Source: an uncultured Alphaproteobacteria bacterium (GTDB taxonomy: Bacteria; Pseudomonadota; Alphaproteobacteria; RF32; CAG-239). From it: a stretch of DNA of 64,000 nt. The stretch lies in contig CABQIK010000005.1 in assembly GCA_902464275.1 (NCBI GenBank), forward strand, positions 22,389-86,388, written 5' to 3'. The translations under genes were made by a program, and so were the position numbers. The notes beneath the pieces were generated by a model, which saw only the letters and a program-made list of their open reading frames with translations, searched no databases and was not told the origin of the DNA. This document shows, one piece after another, positions 18,386 through 29,000 of this stretch; within the stretch, counting starts at the first letter, position 1; each line of letters begins with the position of its first letter.

Positions 18386-21300
18386 ATGAAAAAATCATAT
18401 TTATATTTAGGTTTATTTACCTTTACTGTCGCATTACTGCCGTTAAAGGCAGACGCGTGGTTGATTCCTCCGACCCCGATTACTCCGACCCTTGACGTGG
18501 CGGGAGATGCCGGCTCGGCGGTGCAGGGCGTTTTTGCCAAGCTTTCAACGGTTTATGACTCCTACAATCAAAAACAAGCCGAAGTGCTTGACGCCTTAAA
18601 ATCTGCGGGCAAAATTATTCCGTTCAAAATAGATACCTCGGTTTTGCACAAAGAAAAAGGCTATCCGGCTATTGCGTCCGTTCGTACCATTGAAGCCTCA
18701 GAAGTGGCGGATATTACCGATGAAGAGTCTATCGTGGAGGCTATGGATAAATTGTTTTATACCTACCCGTCCGATGTGCTGAAAAAATTTCCGAAATATC
18801 CGGAAGCTGTTAAAAAAGCCTATCGCCAAAAGGGTATGGAGTTCGGCAACGATTCTATGATTGAAATGTACATCGCCGTCCGCGATTTGGAATCCCGCAT
18901 GATTAAGCTTAAAGAAGAATTTGACGCTTTAAGCGGTTGTTATGTTCAAGGTGAAGAAAACAATAACAGCACCACCTGCGAAAGCGCTTCTCCCAATGAT
19001 GAAGAATTAGGCGTGTGGACAAACTATTATAAGCTTAACGCCATTTACGATTCTATGCTTAAAATAACGGAAGAATTAATGGCGGTTAAAGCGCAATATG
19101 AGGTTGCGCAGGCTATTTTGGCCGGTATAACTCCGCGTATGCCGACCGATACGGAAGTAAATCATACCGATGAAGAAGAAAAAACAAGTTATAATGATGT
19201 GTTTACTTATACGCAAACCACTCCGATGGCCTTTGCGCAAAAAACTTTTGGTGACTTTACGGTTGTTCCGGTCAGCAGCAATATCGCCGGCGTGCCCACG
19301 GTTACGGACGCCAAGCCCTATGAGGTTAAAACTCAGTTTACCGGCACGGCTAAGCAGTTTCAAAGCTCGGCGGAAGCCAACAATGCTTATCAAACTTTGC
19401 AGCTTGCCTTAACCGCGCATAATCTTAAACGTCAGTTGCCTGAATATAAGCGCGGCTTTGAAGAATATACCAAAATGAAAAAGCTTCATGAAAAAGCCAT
19501 TGAGCAGCTTTTAAAATCAGAGCAATGCGCCGTAAAATTTGTAAATAAATATTATTCCGGTCCGGTTGAAGTTTGGGCAGGCGAAGGGTGCAACTATACC
19601 GGCACTAACCTATACTGCGACAGCGGCAGACCGGTAACGCCCGAAAACTTAAAAAAATTACAAGAAGGCGACGTGCTGTGCGGCAAAAAAATTTGCAGCA
19701 GTTACGGCATTAACAAATATTCAAATCGCGGCGGTATGAGCGGTTGGCTAATTTCAGCCTACAAAGCAGCCAAAGCGGTAAAAACTTTGGAGTTGACCTC
19801 TGATGACTACTCTACCAGTTTAATTGCGGACGGCGATGGCGGTATTGACGCTATGGAAAAAAATACCGAACGCTTAAAGCAGGAAAACGCAAGCGGCTTG
19901 GGCGACAGTTCGTTATTGCGCCCGAGTGACGAGCCTAAAGCCGAGGCCGAAAACCGCCGTGAAGAACTGATGACATGGCAGCTTGGCGCTGAAATGGCCA
20001 AGGCTATCGGCGCCGATATGGCTTCATCAAGTCCTAAATGGGGCGGCATGAGCGGCGCATACCCGATTTGGACTGATGAAAAACATGTTTATGACCAATA
20101 TCTTGAGTTAAAGTACGATAATATCAAAAAATATATCAATAATGCCGATTTAAGAGTTGTTGCCGTTAATTTGGCAATGACCATCAGCGATGCTATTACT
20201 GATTTTAACGGCGAACCTGAGTTGCCGGAAGATTTTACGATTGATTCGGTTAAAGAATTTAATGCCACGGCGTTAACCAACATGCTTCCGCTTGCTGAAA
20301 CTGCGGTTGCCGCTGACGCGCCGGTTTCAAATTTGGCGGCGGCTAAACAAAAAGCCGATGCGGCGGTTAAAAAAATGCGTGATGATTTTCTGGCAAATTT
20401 AGCCGTGCTTGAAAATCAAAAAAATTCTGTTTATGCAAGCTTAGATGCCGCCAATCTTGAGCTTAACGGCATGAAAGAAAAATATAATGACGCGGTTAAA
20501 GAACGTCAAGAAGCCGAGGCCAACGCTGATTATCAAAAGCAGACCATTCAAATTTCGCAAGAAAAGAGTAAAGAGTCCGCCGCTTATGATAAAAGCTTTG
20601 AAAAACGCGGCGAACAAGGCGTTGTCTATATGCAAAAAAAGGCTGAAGAAGCCAAAGCTAAAGAAGAAACTGCCTTAAACGGCATTGAGGCTAAGCGCGA
20701 ACAAATAGACAAGTTGCGCTCTCAGCTTGAAAGCATAGACGAAAAAATTGCCCGCTTAAAGAGTAATTATGCCGCCACGGCTTCAGCTCTTGAATATCAA
20801 AACATGCAGGCCTTAAAACAAGCCATGCAACAACAGCAGGAAAGTATTGTTCAACACTCGCTTTCCGGCAGCAGTTTTGTTTCTGAAGCGCTTAACTTTG
20901 CAACCGAAGAGGCTGAGCTTAAACAAACTTATTTGTCGGCGGTTCTCGGCGTTACCGATAATGCGATTGCCGCCTTCAAAACCGCGGCGCTCGCAAGCGT
21001 TGACGAGGCTTATGCCAAAATTCAGGGTTTAGGCGAGGCACGTTACACTTTGGCCGGTCATCAGCAAATTTTGCAAATTCATCGCGAAATGCTGCAAAAT
21101 ATGCAAGAAGTAAACGCCACCTTTGCCGGTTCGGATTTGCTTTTGTTCGGCGATGTTAAGGCTCTGGCCAAATTGGCGGCAACTACCATTGTTGAGCAAA
21201 TGTGCAACGGTGACAAATGCTATCAGGCCGATGATAATTACTTTGTCGGACTTGACCCGAAAATTGCTGATTTTCAGGCGCCTAAAGGCATAACTGTCAG

Positions 21301-22444
21301 CTACACTCCGCCGATGCGCGAGGTTGTTCACTTTGACGGAGTTGACTTCGGCAATGTTGTAAAATCAGATTTGTGGAAAACCACCCGCGCTGACTTTTTG
21401 GCCTACGGACAAGATATTCCGCAGATTTGGAAGCTTATTTTGGAACCGAACGGCTTTGTGGAGCGTGATGTTGATGTTACTGAGGTTTTAGGCGGTGTAA
21501 ACAACACCGACGCCGGCGATAATCTGCTCCGCGGCGATAAATATCCGTGCGCTTACGGCAACTATGTGGTTGACATTAAAAACGGCGAGTACAAAGTTTA
21601 CAACAAAAAGGTTACTACCAAAAAATGTACCGATGTTAAGTCTGTTAAGGTAATTATGGGCAGAGGCTATATAACCTTTAATGACGGCGCTGATTTTAAG
21701 ACCGGCGCGGTTGAAAATGAATCAACCTCTGAGCCTGAGGGCGTAAGCGAATTGGCGCAAATTTTGGCCTATACCGGCGATGCGGTTATTTCCTTCCCGC
21801 CCAAGGTTACTAACGGCGGCTTAGGCTTTAGCAACACTATTGTAAAAATTATGCAATATTTAGATGAGGCTGAAGCTGATGACAGTGATGACACAAGCGA
21901 TGAGGAGATTCATAAAATGAATACTTACCGCAAAGCTTTGTATACCCGTAACGTTTTCGGCGATTATCTTAACTTTGTTGAAATGGAAACTCATTATCAG
22001 GATTCGGTTGATGAGCTTGAAGTTAAAATGAAAGAAACGCGCGAGTTTCTGATAAAGAAATTTGCCGATATAGGTTATACTCCTCCGGCCGATTTTGACT
22101 TGTCGGATGAAGGCACCTTTAACACCATTTCATCAGCGTTGGACGGTCGTAAAAATGCCTTAACCGCTGAGGGCTTAAAGCAAATTTCAGAGGTTAAGCC
22201 GTTAAATGACGCTCTGGAAGAAAAAATCAAAAAGATAAAGAACATCGCGGGCTCTTTGCAAATGGATAATGAAGAGTTGGTTGATTTAGACGATAACACC
22301 GTGCCTGGTTCGGAATTGTCTGAAAAAATCAAAACCGCGCGGGCTGATGAAAAAGCGCGTTCAAAATATGAAGACGAGGCTGAAAAAGAGTTTCAGAACA
22401 ATTTGAACAGCTTTGAAGAACCTTATTGCGGAACTGAAGAGTAA
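18386..22444 (+). CDS. Giant exported coiled-coil protein in the VirB6 slot
   Basis: 1352 residues, ATG with AAGGAG upstream. A Sec signal peptide ends near ADA-W (about 25). No other long hydrophobic segment is evident, so it is not a VirB6. There are long helical, charged blocks (notably about 640-820 with KQKADAAVKKMRDDF and repeated Glu/Lys/Gln runs) and a C-terminal helical region. Cysteines come in close pairs in three places (about 388-435, 936-942, 1055-1085), suggesting disulfides outside the cytoplasm. I do not recognise the family. Its position between VirB5-like genes and VirB8 suggests it is a structural or secreted part of the same system. Confidence 0.55.
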   Translation: MKKSYLYLGLFTFTVALLPLKADAWLIPPTPITPTLDVAGDAGSAVQGVFAKLSTVYDSYNQKQAEVLDALKSAGKIIPFKIDTSVLHKEKGYPAIASVRTIEASEVADITDEESIVEAMDKLFYTYPSDVLKKFPKYPEAVKKAYRQKGMEFGNDSMIEMYIAVRDLESRMIKLKEEFDALSGCYVQGEENNNSTTCESASPNDEELGVWTNYYKLNAIYDSMLKITEELMAVKAQYEVAQAILAGITPRMPTDTEVNHTDEEEKTSYNDVFTYTQTTPMAFAQKTFGDFTVVPVSSNIAGVPTVTDAKPYEVKTQFTGTAKQFQSSAEANNAYQTLQLALTAHNLKRQLPEYKRGFEEYTKMKKLHEKAIEQLLKSEQCAVKFVNKYYSGPVEVWAGEGCNYTGTNLYCDSGRPVTPENLKKLQEGDVLCGKKICSSYGINKYSNRGGMSGWLISAYKAAKAVKTLELTSDDYSTSLIADGDGGIDAMEKNTERLKQENASGLGDSSLLRPSDEPKAEAENRREELMTWQLGAEMAKAIGADMASSSPKWGGMSGAYPIWTDEKHVYDQYLELKYDNIKKYINNADLRVVAVNLAMTISDAITDFNGEPELPEDFTIDSVKEFNATALTNMLPLAETAVAADAPVSNLAAAKQKADAAVKKMRDDFLANLAVLENQKNSVYASLDAANLELNGMKEKYNDAVKERQEAEANADYQKQTIQISQEKSKESAAYDKSFEKRGEQGVVYMQKKAEEAKAKEETALNGIEAKREQIDKLRSQLESIDEKIARLKSNYAATASALEYQNMQALKQAMQQQQESIVQHSLSGSSFVSEALNFATEEAELKQTYLSAVLGVTDNAIAAFKTAALASVDEAYAKIQGLGEARYTLAGHQQILQIHREMLQNMQEVNATFAGSDLLLFGDVKALAKLAATTIVEQMCNGDKCYQADDNYFVGLDPKIADFQAPKGITVSYTPPMREVVHFDGVDFGNVVKSDLWKTTRADFLAYGQDIPQIWKLILEPNGFVERDVDVTEVLGGVNNTDAGDNLLRGDKYPCAYGNYVVDIKNGEYKVYNKKVTTKKCTDVKSVKVIMGRGYITFNDGADFKTGAVENESTSEPEGVSELAQILAYTGDAVISFPPKVTNGGLGFSNTIVKIMQYLDEAEADDSDDTSDEEIHKMNTYRKALYTRNVFGDYLNFVEMETHYQDSVDELEVKMKETREFLIKKFADIGYTPPADFDLSDEGTFNTISSALDGRKNALTAEGLKQISEVKPLNDALEEKIKKIKNIAGSLQMDNEELVDLDDNTVPGSELSEKIKTARADEKARSKYEDEAEKEFQNNLNSFEEPYCGTEE

Positions 22445-22456
22445 ACGGGATAAAAC

Positions 22457-23215
22457 ATGGTAAATCAACTTGGAAACGGAAACGAAACTTTATCTATAAC
22501 CGATGCCAACGCTGCTCCGCGTCAGGTTAATTACATAACCGACAAGCAATCGGCCGTAAAAAGCGCCAAAGAGCTTTATTATTGCTGGTTGTCGCGGCTT
22601 GTGATGTTGTTTGCCATATTATCGCTCGGCTTTTTTACCAGCGCTTCATTAGTGCTGTTTAAGCTTGCGCCTGAGGTTATGGTTGAACCGTTTTTAATTA
22701 TCAAGCAAGACAGTTCCGATACTATGGTTCGCTATGAAACCATTGCTCCCGACATGCCTTCTTCCAACCAGATTATGGATCTTTTTATCCGTCAGTATGT
22801 TATTTTGCGCAACACGGTCTTAAATGACGAGCGCGAAATGCAAAGCAGGTGGTTTGCCGGAGGCATGGTGTCATATTTGTCATCGCCTTCTGTTTATGCC
22901 GAATTTAAGGCCAAACAGCTCAAGGACCTTGGCGATTTGCTTAAAAACCGCGTGGTTCGCGATGCTGAAATTATTTCAATCGGCCGCATCGGCGGTGAAA
23001 AAAGCCGCGTGTGGAAAATAGACTTCCGTACTTATGACTTATCGCCTGATATCCGTAATTCTGAAAACGGCAGTATGGTGTTGGTTACCAAGTATTGGAC
23101 GGCGTCGCTAACCGCGGTTTTTGTGCCGGAGCGTATGTTTATGGCCAAACGTTTGATGAACCCGCTCGGCTTTACCGTTACCAGATATTCTCAGACAGAA
23201 GTTGAAATTCTTTAA
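22457..23215 (+). CDS. virB8: VirB8-like inner-membrane protein, copy 1
   Basis: 252 residues. A cytoplasmic tail of about 50 residues precedes one membrane helix (about 51-73). The periplasmic part has the VirB8 pattern: RQYVILRNTVLNDEREMQSR, then YWTASLTAVF and the closing NPLGFTVTRYSQ, typical of the NTF2-like fold ending. VirB8 dimerises in the periplasm and helps nucleate the secretion core. A second copy lies 345 bp downstream, with the same closing NPxGFTVTRYS. The ribosome site is weak (GGGATAAAAC). Confidence 0.9.
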   Translation: MVNQLGNGNETLSITDANAAPRQVNYITDKQSAVKSAKELYYCWLSRLVMLFAILSLGFFTSASLVLFKLAPEVMVEPFLIIKQDSSDTMVRYETIAPDMPSSNQIMDLFIRQYVILRNTVLNDEREMQSRWFAGGMVSYLSSPSVYAEFKAKQLKDLGDLLKNRVVRDAEIISIGRIGGEKSRVWKIDFRTYDLSPDIRNSENGSMVLVTKYWTASLTAVFVPERMFMAKRLMNPLGFTVTRYSQTEVEIL

Positions 23216-23238
23216 TTTATATTAATCTTTTTACTTTA

Positions 23239-23247
23239 TGCTATACT
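23239..23247 (+). promoter_or_regulatory. Candidate internal promoter (-10) before the VirB7-like gene
   Basis: Extended -10 TGC-TATACT (hexamer 23242-23247) lies in the 140-bp gap after the first VirB8 gene. No good -35 is visible at the usual distance. Other gaps in this operon are mostly under 20 bp, so the space itself hints at extra regulation. Confidence 0.4.
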
Positions 23248-23299
23248 CAAAAGTCGTCTAACTTGTTGATAAGTTGGTGATTTGGAGTGTTCGTATTAG

Positions 23300-23318
23300 A
23301 CTTTTTAAAATAAAAAGT
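23300..23318. repeat. 8-bp inverted repeat upstream of the VirB7-like gene
   Basis: ACTTTTTA and TAAAAAGT form perfect arms around AAA. The centre lies about 47 bp before the ATG at 23356. It could be an operator or an RNA hairpin in the leader. The AT-rich makeup weakens both readings. Confidence 0.45.
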
Positions 23319-23355
23319 TTAATGTGATAATGTCTGGAGATAAAAGGATACGGCA

Positions 23356-23544
23356 ATGTATAAAAAAATAATTTTATTTTTAGTGATTATTGTCTTGTCG
23401 GCGTGCAGTTTGTTTGGTTCATACTATGAGCCTGAACCGGTCGGCGTCGGTAAAGACGTAAATGAACTTAAACTTTCTCCGTGTGCCTGCATTGAAGTTG
23501 AACTTCCGCACACCCTTCCGGATTGGTTTGTCGCAACAATATAA
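23356..23544 (+). CDS. VirB7-like small lipoprotein
   Basis: 62 residues, ATG with AAAGGA upstream. The signal ends in the lipobox LSAC, giving Cys17. The mature part of 46 residues has two more cysteines in CACIEVELP. VirB7 proteins are small lipoproteins that pair with VirB9 at the outer membrane, sometimes through a disulfide. It lies between the two VirB8 genes and upstream of VirB9, the right area. Small lipoproteins diverge fast, so the call rests on size, lipobox and position. Confidence 0.65.
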   Translation: MYKKIILFLVIIVLSACSLFGSYYEPEPVGVGKDVNELKLSPCACIEVELPHTLPDWFVATI

Positions 23545-23559
23545 CGGGTTAGGTAAAAT

Positions 23560-24306
23560 ATGGCAGATAGGTTAGGTATAGGCAACACACAGCAACGATT
23601 AATTGCCGGACAGGGCGGAATGCCTCGTCAGGCGGTGCGTCGTCCTCAGCCGCAGCGGCGTCATGCTGACGATATTGTCGTAAACGCCAGTGAAAAGCGC
23701 TATTTGTGGACGGCGCGCGCGTTTGCGGTAATTGTGGCTATCAGTCTGTGTTGCAACTTGGTTTTAATTTTGGCCATAACTCAGCTTTTGCCGCTGTATC
23801 GCCTTGAGCCGTTTTTATTAACGTTTGAAAATAAACAGGAACAGGTTTATGACATTGTTCCGTTGCGCAATATGGAAGACCGCAAAGCCATTACTGAAGT
23901 TTTTGTGCGCGAATATGTGCTGTTGCGCAGCGCGTTTACCAACGATGTGTCCGAAATGGAATCTCGTTGGATGCCGGGCGGACAGTTGCAAGAAATGTCA
24001 TCATCGGCGGTTTATCAGTCGTTTATTGAAAAAACCGCCAGACCGGCCTTAAATATAATTCGCAATCGCGGCTTAATCAGAGTGGTGCGGATTATGACCG
24101 TAAACGAGCTTGGCCGCGGCTTATGGCAGGTTGAATATGAAACGCGTGATATGTATCCGGATTCATCTGCGCCGGAAATTAATTATTGGACCGCTTCTTT
24201 AAGAATTATGTATCGTAAAAAGACCGTTAAATATGGTGAACGCTTGAATAATCCGGTAGGCTTTACCGTTACCAGATATTCGCTTTCACGCAATAAAGCC
24301 GAGTAA
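23560..24306 (+). CDS. virB8: VirB8-like inner-membrane protein, copy 2
   Basis: 248 residues. The cytoplasmic tail is longer and basic (RQAVRRPQPQRRHADD). A membrane helix lies at about 52-75. The periplasmic part has REYVLLRSAFTNDVSEMESR, then INYWTASLRIMYR and NPVGFTVTRYSLS, aligning in order with copy 1. Identity outside these motifs is low, so the duplication is old. Two VirB8 types in one operon suggest a mixed or two-layer inner-membrane ring. It ends 18 bp before VirB9. Confidence 0.9.
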   Translation: MADRLGIGNTQQRLIAGQGGMPRQAVRRPQPQRRHADDIVVNASEKRYLWTARAFAVIVAISLCCNLVLILAITQLLPLYRLEPFLLTFENKQEQVYDIVPLRNMEDRKAITEVFVREYVLLRSAFTNDVSEMESRWMPGGQLQEMSSSAVYQSFIEKTARPALNIIRNRGLIRVVRIMTVNELGRGLWQVEYETRDMYPDSSAPEINYWTASLRIMYRKKTVKYGERLNNPVGFTVTRYSLSRNKAE

Positions 24307-24324
24307 ACAAAAGGTGTTTGAAAA

Positions 24325-26004
24325 ATGAAACGTTGTGTTAGTAAAATATTGTCAGTTTTTGCATTAATGGCGGCGCCGTTAACGGCGCATGCGCAGGCGA
24401 GCATTGACAGCTTAAACCAAAATGCCGACCAAAGTCAGGGCATGTATCAGCCGATGAACATGGGCTACACCGGCATCAGCTCATTGGGTATGATGCAAAG
24501 CGCATGGTTGGACCCGTTGCAAAATTTGGGCGAGGGACAAAGCAAACCGGCTTATTCCCGCTATTACTGGTCGCCTGATTTGGTTTTGCCGGTGCGCTTG
24601 CGCGAAGGCATGTTAACGCTTGTAAATTTTCCGGAATGGGAATTGGTTGAAGATGTTTACATCGGTGACAGTAAAACTTTTGACGCCCGTATTTCAGGGC
24701 CTAACACCTTGTTGTTGTATCCTAAATCAGGCGCGATGGTCGGTGTTGATACCAACATTATGGTTTTTGGCCGCTCGGGTAACAAATATGCGTTTTATGC
24801 CCGCAGCGAAGGCGTAAATACCGAGCGCTTAACTAACTCTATTATTGATATTGAGGTTGTGGACGCGGAAAAAAACGGGAGTTCCGTCGGCGCTATCGGA
24901 GGTGGTAGTTCCGGCGGCAGTCGTGTAAATGCCAGCGCTTATCGCGGCGGTAACAATAAGTCGGCAGATTCGTTATTTACCAAACGCAATCAAAAAGAAG
25001 ACTGGATACAAAGTATTCCGCTTGACCCGACCAAGTTTCGTTTTGATATAGAGGTTTATGTTCCTAACCCCGATGATGTGGTTATTGCGCCGGAGCGCGT
25101 ATGGCGTGACGATATTTTCACCTATATTGATTTTGGCGAAAAGGCCTTAAATATGGTTCAGCGCCCGATTGTAACCTTGATTGTTGAGCGCGTTGAAACT
25201 CCGGTCGGTTTCCGTACCGCCGGACCTAACAACCGCCTGATAATTGTTGAAGGTGTCGGCGATATGGTTTTGCGTAACGGCAAACGCTTAATTTGCTTAA
25301 AATTGCGCCGTGCCGATGATGCCGGACTTGAAAATATAAGCTATGCCGAAAGTGATGATTGGCAGGTTCCTCCCGCTTTGCCGTCAGGCAAAAAGGCGTC
25401 TGTTTCCGGTAAAGGCGGAGTTGTTCAGGGCTTTGAAGTTAACGGAGCCGACGGCTCTAACGGATATAACGGCTATAATGCCGGAACTGCCGGTGCTAAC
25501 GGTAGCGCTATGAACGGTGTGGGCGGAGCAACTTTTGTCGGTGTTGACGTTAATGCCGTTAGCGGAAACAACGGTGGCAATGCCGGAGCCAAAGGCGCGT
25601 CTTTTGGCGGCGGTATCGGCGGTAAAGGCGCTCTTGACCTTGATTACAGCAAAATGCACCATATTGATAATAAGAGCAAATTGCCTGAAGGCAAAAATCC
25701 GTTTGCCGATTATCGTTACGGCAGCGGCTTTGAAGGCGATGATGTTGCCAGCATTTCCGTAGAGCTTGGCACAGATTCCGATGTCGGCAATTTGGAAAAT
25801 TTATGGGGAGAACTTTCGCGCAAATATTCATCGGCGTTAGGCGGTTATCAGCCGTTTTATTCGGTTGATGCTCCGGCCGACGGTCAGGGCAGAGAACTGT
25901 TCCATTTAAGAATCGGACCGGTTCAGTCCATTGACGCCGGTGATGAAATTTGCAGTCAACTCGGCCGTAACGGCGTGTTCTGCAGCGTGGTTCGTATTCA
26001 GTAA
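24325..26004 (+). CDS. virB9: VirB9-like protein with C-terminal SPOR domain
   Basis: 559 residues, about twice a usual VirB9. A signal peptide ends near AHA-Q (about 26). The N-terminal domain (about 75-185) has GMLTLVNFPEWELVEDVYIG. The C-terminal VirB9/CagX domain has DPTKFRFDIEVYVPNPDDV and VWRDDIFTYIDFGEKAL. A Gly/Asn/Ala-rich linker (about 365-440) follows. The last 80 residues look like a SPOR domain: ASISVELGTDSD in the first half and LFHLRIGPVQSIDAGDEICS in the second. SPOR domains bind peptidoglycan lacking stem peptides. This would tie the outer-membrane core to the septal or remodelled wall. Confidence 0.85.
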   Translation: MKRCVSKILSVFALMAAPLTAHAQASIDSLNQNADQSQGMYQPMNMGYTGISSLGMMQSAWLDPLQNLGEGQSKPAYSRYYWSPDLVLPVRLREGMLTLVNFPEWELVEDVYIGDSKTFDARISGPNTLLLYPKSGAMVGVDTNIMVFGRSGNKYAFYARSEGVNTERLTNSIIDIEVVDAEKNGSSVGAIGGGSSGGSRVNASAYRGGNNKSADSLFTKRNQKEDWIQSIPLDPTKFRFDIEVYVPNPDDVVIAPERVWRDDIFTYIDFGEKALNMVQRPIVTLIVERVETPVGFRTAGPNNRLIIVEGVGDMVLRNGKRLICLKLRRADDAGLENISYAESDDWQVPPALPSGKKASVSGKGGVVQGFEVNGADGSNGYNGYNAGTAGANGSAMNGVGGATFVGVDVNAVSGNNGGNAGAKGASFGGGIGGKGALDLDYSKMHHIDNKSKLPEGKNPFADYRYGSGFEGDDVASISVELGTDSDVGNLENLWGELSRKYSSALGGYQPFYSVDAPADGQGRELFHLRIGPVQSIDAGDEICSQLGRNGVFCSVVRIQ

Positions 26005-26016
26005 AGCATAGGTAAG

Positions 26017-29000
26017 ATGAGTAAAGAAGTTTTAACACATTCTGAAAGATATGTTCGTAAAACCAACCGAATTATTTTGATTGTTGGTATTACTTCTTTT
26101 GTGGTATTTTTGTTTGGCTTGTTGCTGTTGTTTTCAAGCGGCGCCGCTCCTGAAGAGTCGCAAGAGCCGGTGTTTACCGCTGATGACAATGTGATAGATT
26201 TTAATGAAAATACCAATCCGCTCATCAATAATCTTGAATTTGAAGATGTGGAAGAAACAGAACTTCCGATTACCACCACGCCCAATCCGGTTAATATGGG
26301 GCAGGTTGTGTTGGGTACTGACGCCAAAAATGTGCTGACTATCGGCACTACCGGCAAAACCCCTATACGGATTGTTTCGGTACGGCTTGCCGAGCCTCCG
26401 TTTGAGGGCTTTCGTTATGAGGATGATTGCAGCGGCAAAGAATTGCGTGGAAATCAAACCTGTAATGTAACCATGCAATGGTTTCCGACCACCGGCGGCA
26501 ATGTGCAAAATAACTTTATTGTTTCGTGGCATGAAACCAATGTCGGAGCTCAAAATGCCAAGGCTGAAAAAGTTCCGGTTGACGGTAAAGCCGTTACGCA
26601 GGCCGATTGCAACTTTTGCACCACAACTCCTTCCGGCGGCAGCGCGGACGGTGCGGAAAGAATGTTAATTCAAGATGCCGACGGCAATATTATAGGATAT
26701 GTAACTCCAGACGGGCGCGCATTTGACTTAAACGGTAATGAAATCGGTTATCTTGACTCTAACGGCAATGTTATTGATAAAAACGGTAACATTATCGGTA
26801 AAGCCGTTTCCGGTGAAAATTTGGTTGTTCGTGATTCTAACGGAAAAATTATCGGTTACATAACTCCGAACGGTAAAGCTGTTGACTTAAACGGCAATCG
26901 TTTAGGCACGGTTGATGCGAACGGCAATGTTTTAGATAAAAACGGCGGTGTTATCGGCAAAGTTTCAACCGGCGACACTATGGTTATTAAAGATGCTGAC
27001 GGTAATATTATCGGCTATGTAACCCCGGACGGCAAAGCTGTTGACTTAAACGGCAATGAAATCGGCACGGTGGATGCTTATGGCAATGTTGTTGATAATA
27101 ACGGTAATTTAATCGGTAAAACCGCGCCCGGCAACAGTCGCATTGTTCGTGATAATAACGGTAATATTATCGGTTATGTAACTCCTAACGGACAGGTTGT
27201 TGACTTAAACGGTAGCAAACTCGGCACCTTAGACGCCAAAGGCAATGTTTTGGATAAAAGCGGTAACGTTATCGGCAAAGCGATGGCTGATGACGGCAAA
27301 AACCGCATAGCTTACGGACCTGACGGAAAAATTATCGGCTATATTGATGATGACGGTTATGTTCGCGATGAAGACGGTAATGTTATCGGCCGAGTTAATG
27401 AAGACGGTCTTATTGTTGATGAAAACGGCAATATCATAGGTGTGGCCGGCAACAAAAAACTTGTTTATGATGAAAACGGTAATGTTATCGGCAAAGTCAG
27501 CGCCGATGGTAAAGCCTTTGATTTTAACGGAAATGTTATCGGTAAAGAGTTACCGGACGGCACCGTAGTTGACCGTAACGGGGTTAAACTCGGCAAAGCG
27601 GTGGAAGCCGGTTATGTTTATGACGCCAATGGCAAGGTTATCGGCCGAGTGCTTGAAGACGGTACGGTGGTTGATAAAGACGGCAATGTTATCGGCCGCT
27701 TAAATGCTAACGGCGAAGTTGTTGATATGGCCGGCAATGTTATAGGTTATGTCAGCAAACCGGGGCGCACCGCGGTAGATGAAAACGGCAATGTTTTAGG
27801 CGTGGTTATGCCTGATAATTCTATTGTTGATACTGATGGCAATGTGGTCGGCTATGTTGATGAAAACGGCGATGCCTATAAATTAAGCAATGAAAAAATC
27901 GGTAAATTGGGAGCGTCGCGGCAAATATATTATGATGCGGACGGTAACGCCGTCGGCTATATTGACGAAGACGGCACTATTTATGATTTTAACGGTAATA
28001 AAATCGGGCAAAAGCTTGAAGATGGCACTATTTTAGACGCTAACGGGCGTGTTATCGGCAAAATGCAGTCTGACGGCACGGTGGTTGACGAGCGCGGCAA
28101 CATTGTCGGCAGAGTGGGTGAATATACCAACCTTGCGGTCAGAGATGACGGCAAAATATTAGGTTACGTTAAGAGTGACGGCTCGGTTGTAGGCTCTGAC
28201 GGCAGTGTGGTCGGTCGTGTGGATAAAGACGGTAATGTTATCAGTAACAAAGCCGTTAAAATCGGCGCCGTTGTCCGCGCCGATTTAATTCCGATAACTC
28301 CGGAAGGCAAAGTTTTAGGTAATGTTTCACCGACCGGCGAAGTTATAAATACTCGCGGACAGGTGTTGGGACGTATGTTGCCGAATACTTTGGTTAAAGA
28401 GGCTAACGGCTCCAAAATTGTAGCTAAAGGCGTTCGCGGCGGCACTGTAATCGGTTGGGGCTGCTCTAATGTCGGAATTTTAAATAAAACCGGCGTTGTT
28501 ACCAAAGACGGGCAGGATATGCCTTATCATGTTTATGCTGACGGCAGTGTTTACAATGAAAATAATCTTTATCTGGGCGATGTTGTTAAAACCGGCCGCG
28601 TCTTTGACAATAATTGTAATTACTTAGGTGATGCCGATGAGCAGGGTATCGTTAAAAATGAAGATAAAAAATATGTCGGCTGCGTAAATCCGGATGGAAG
28701 CGTGTTAAATGATAACGGCGATATTATCGGCAAAATTGCGCAATATAAAGTGGCGTTTAATGCCGAAGGCAACGTAGTCGGAAGATTGGCGCCGAACGGC
28801 AATGTTGTTTCAGCGGCGTTGCTGCCGGTCGGATGCGTTAATACCGATGGCGAAGTGTTTACTTCAGACGGCATATATTTGGGCAAAACTTCACAGCCGT
28901 TTTATGCCTTTGACTTAAACGGCAAGTTTTTAGGCGCGTTTGAAGCAGACGGCTCATTGCAAATTAAGGCTTATCCTGGCGCTAAATTGTTTTTGCACAA

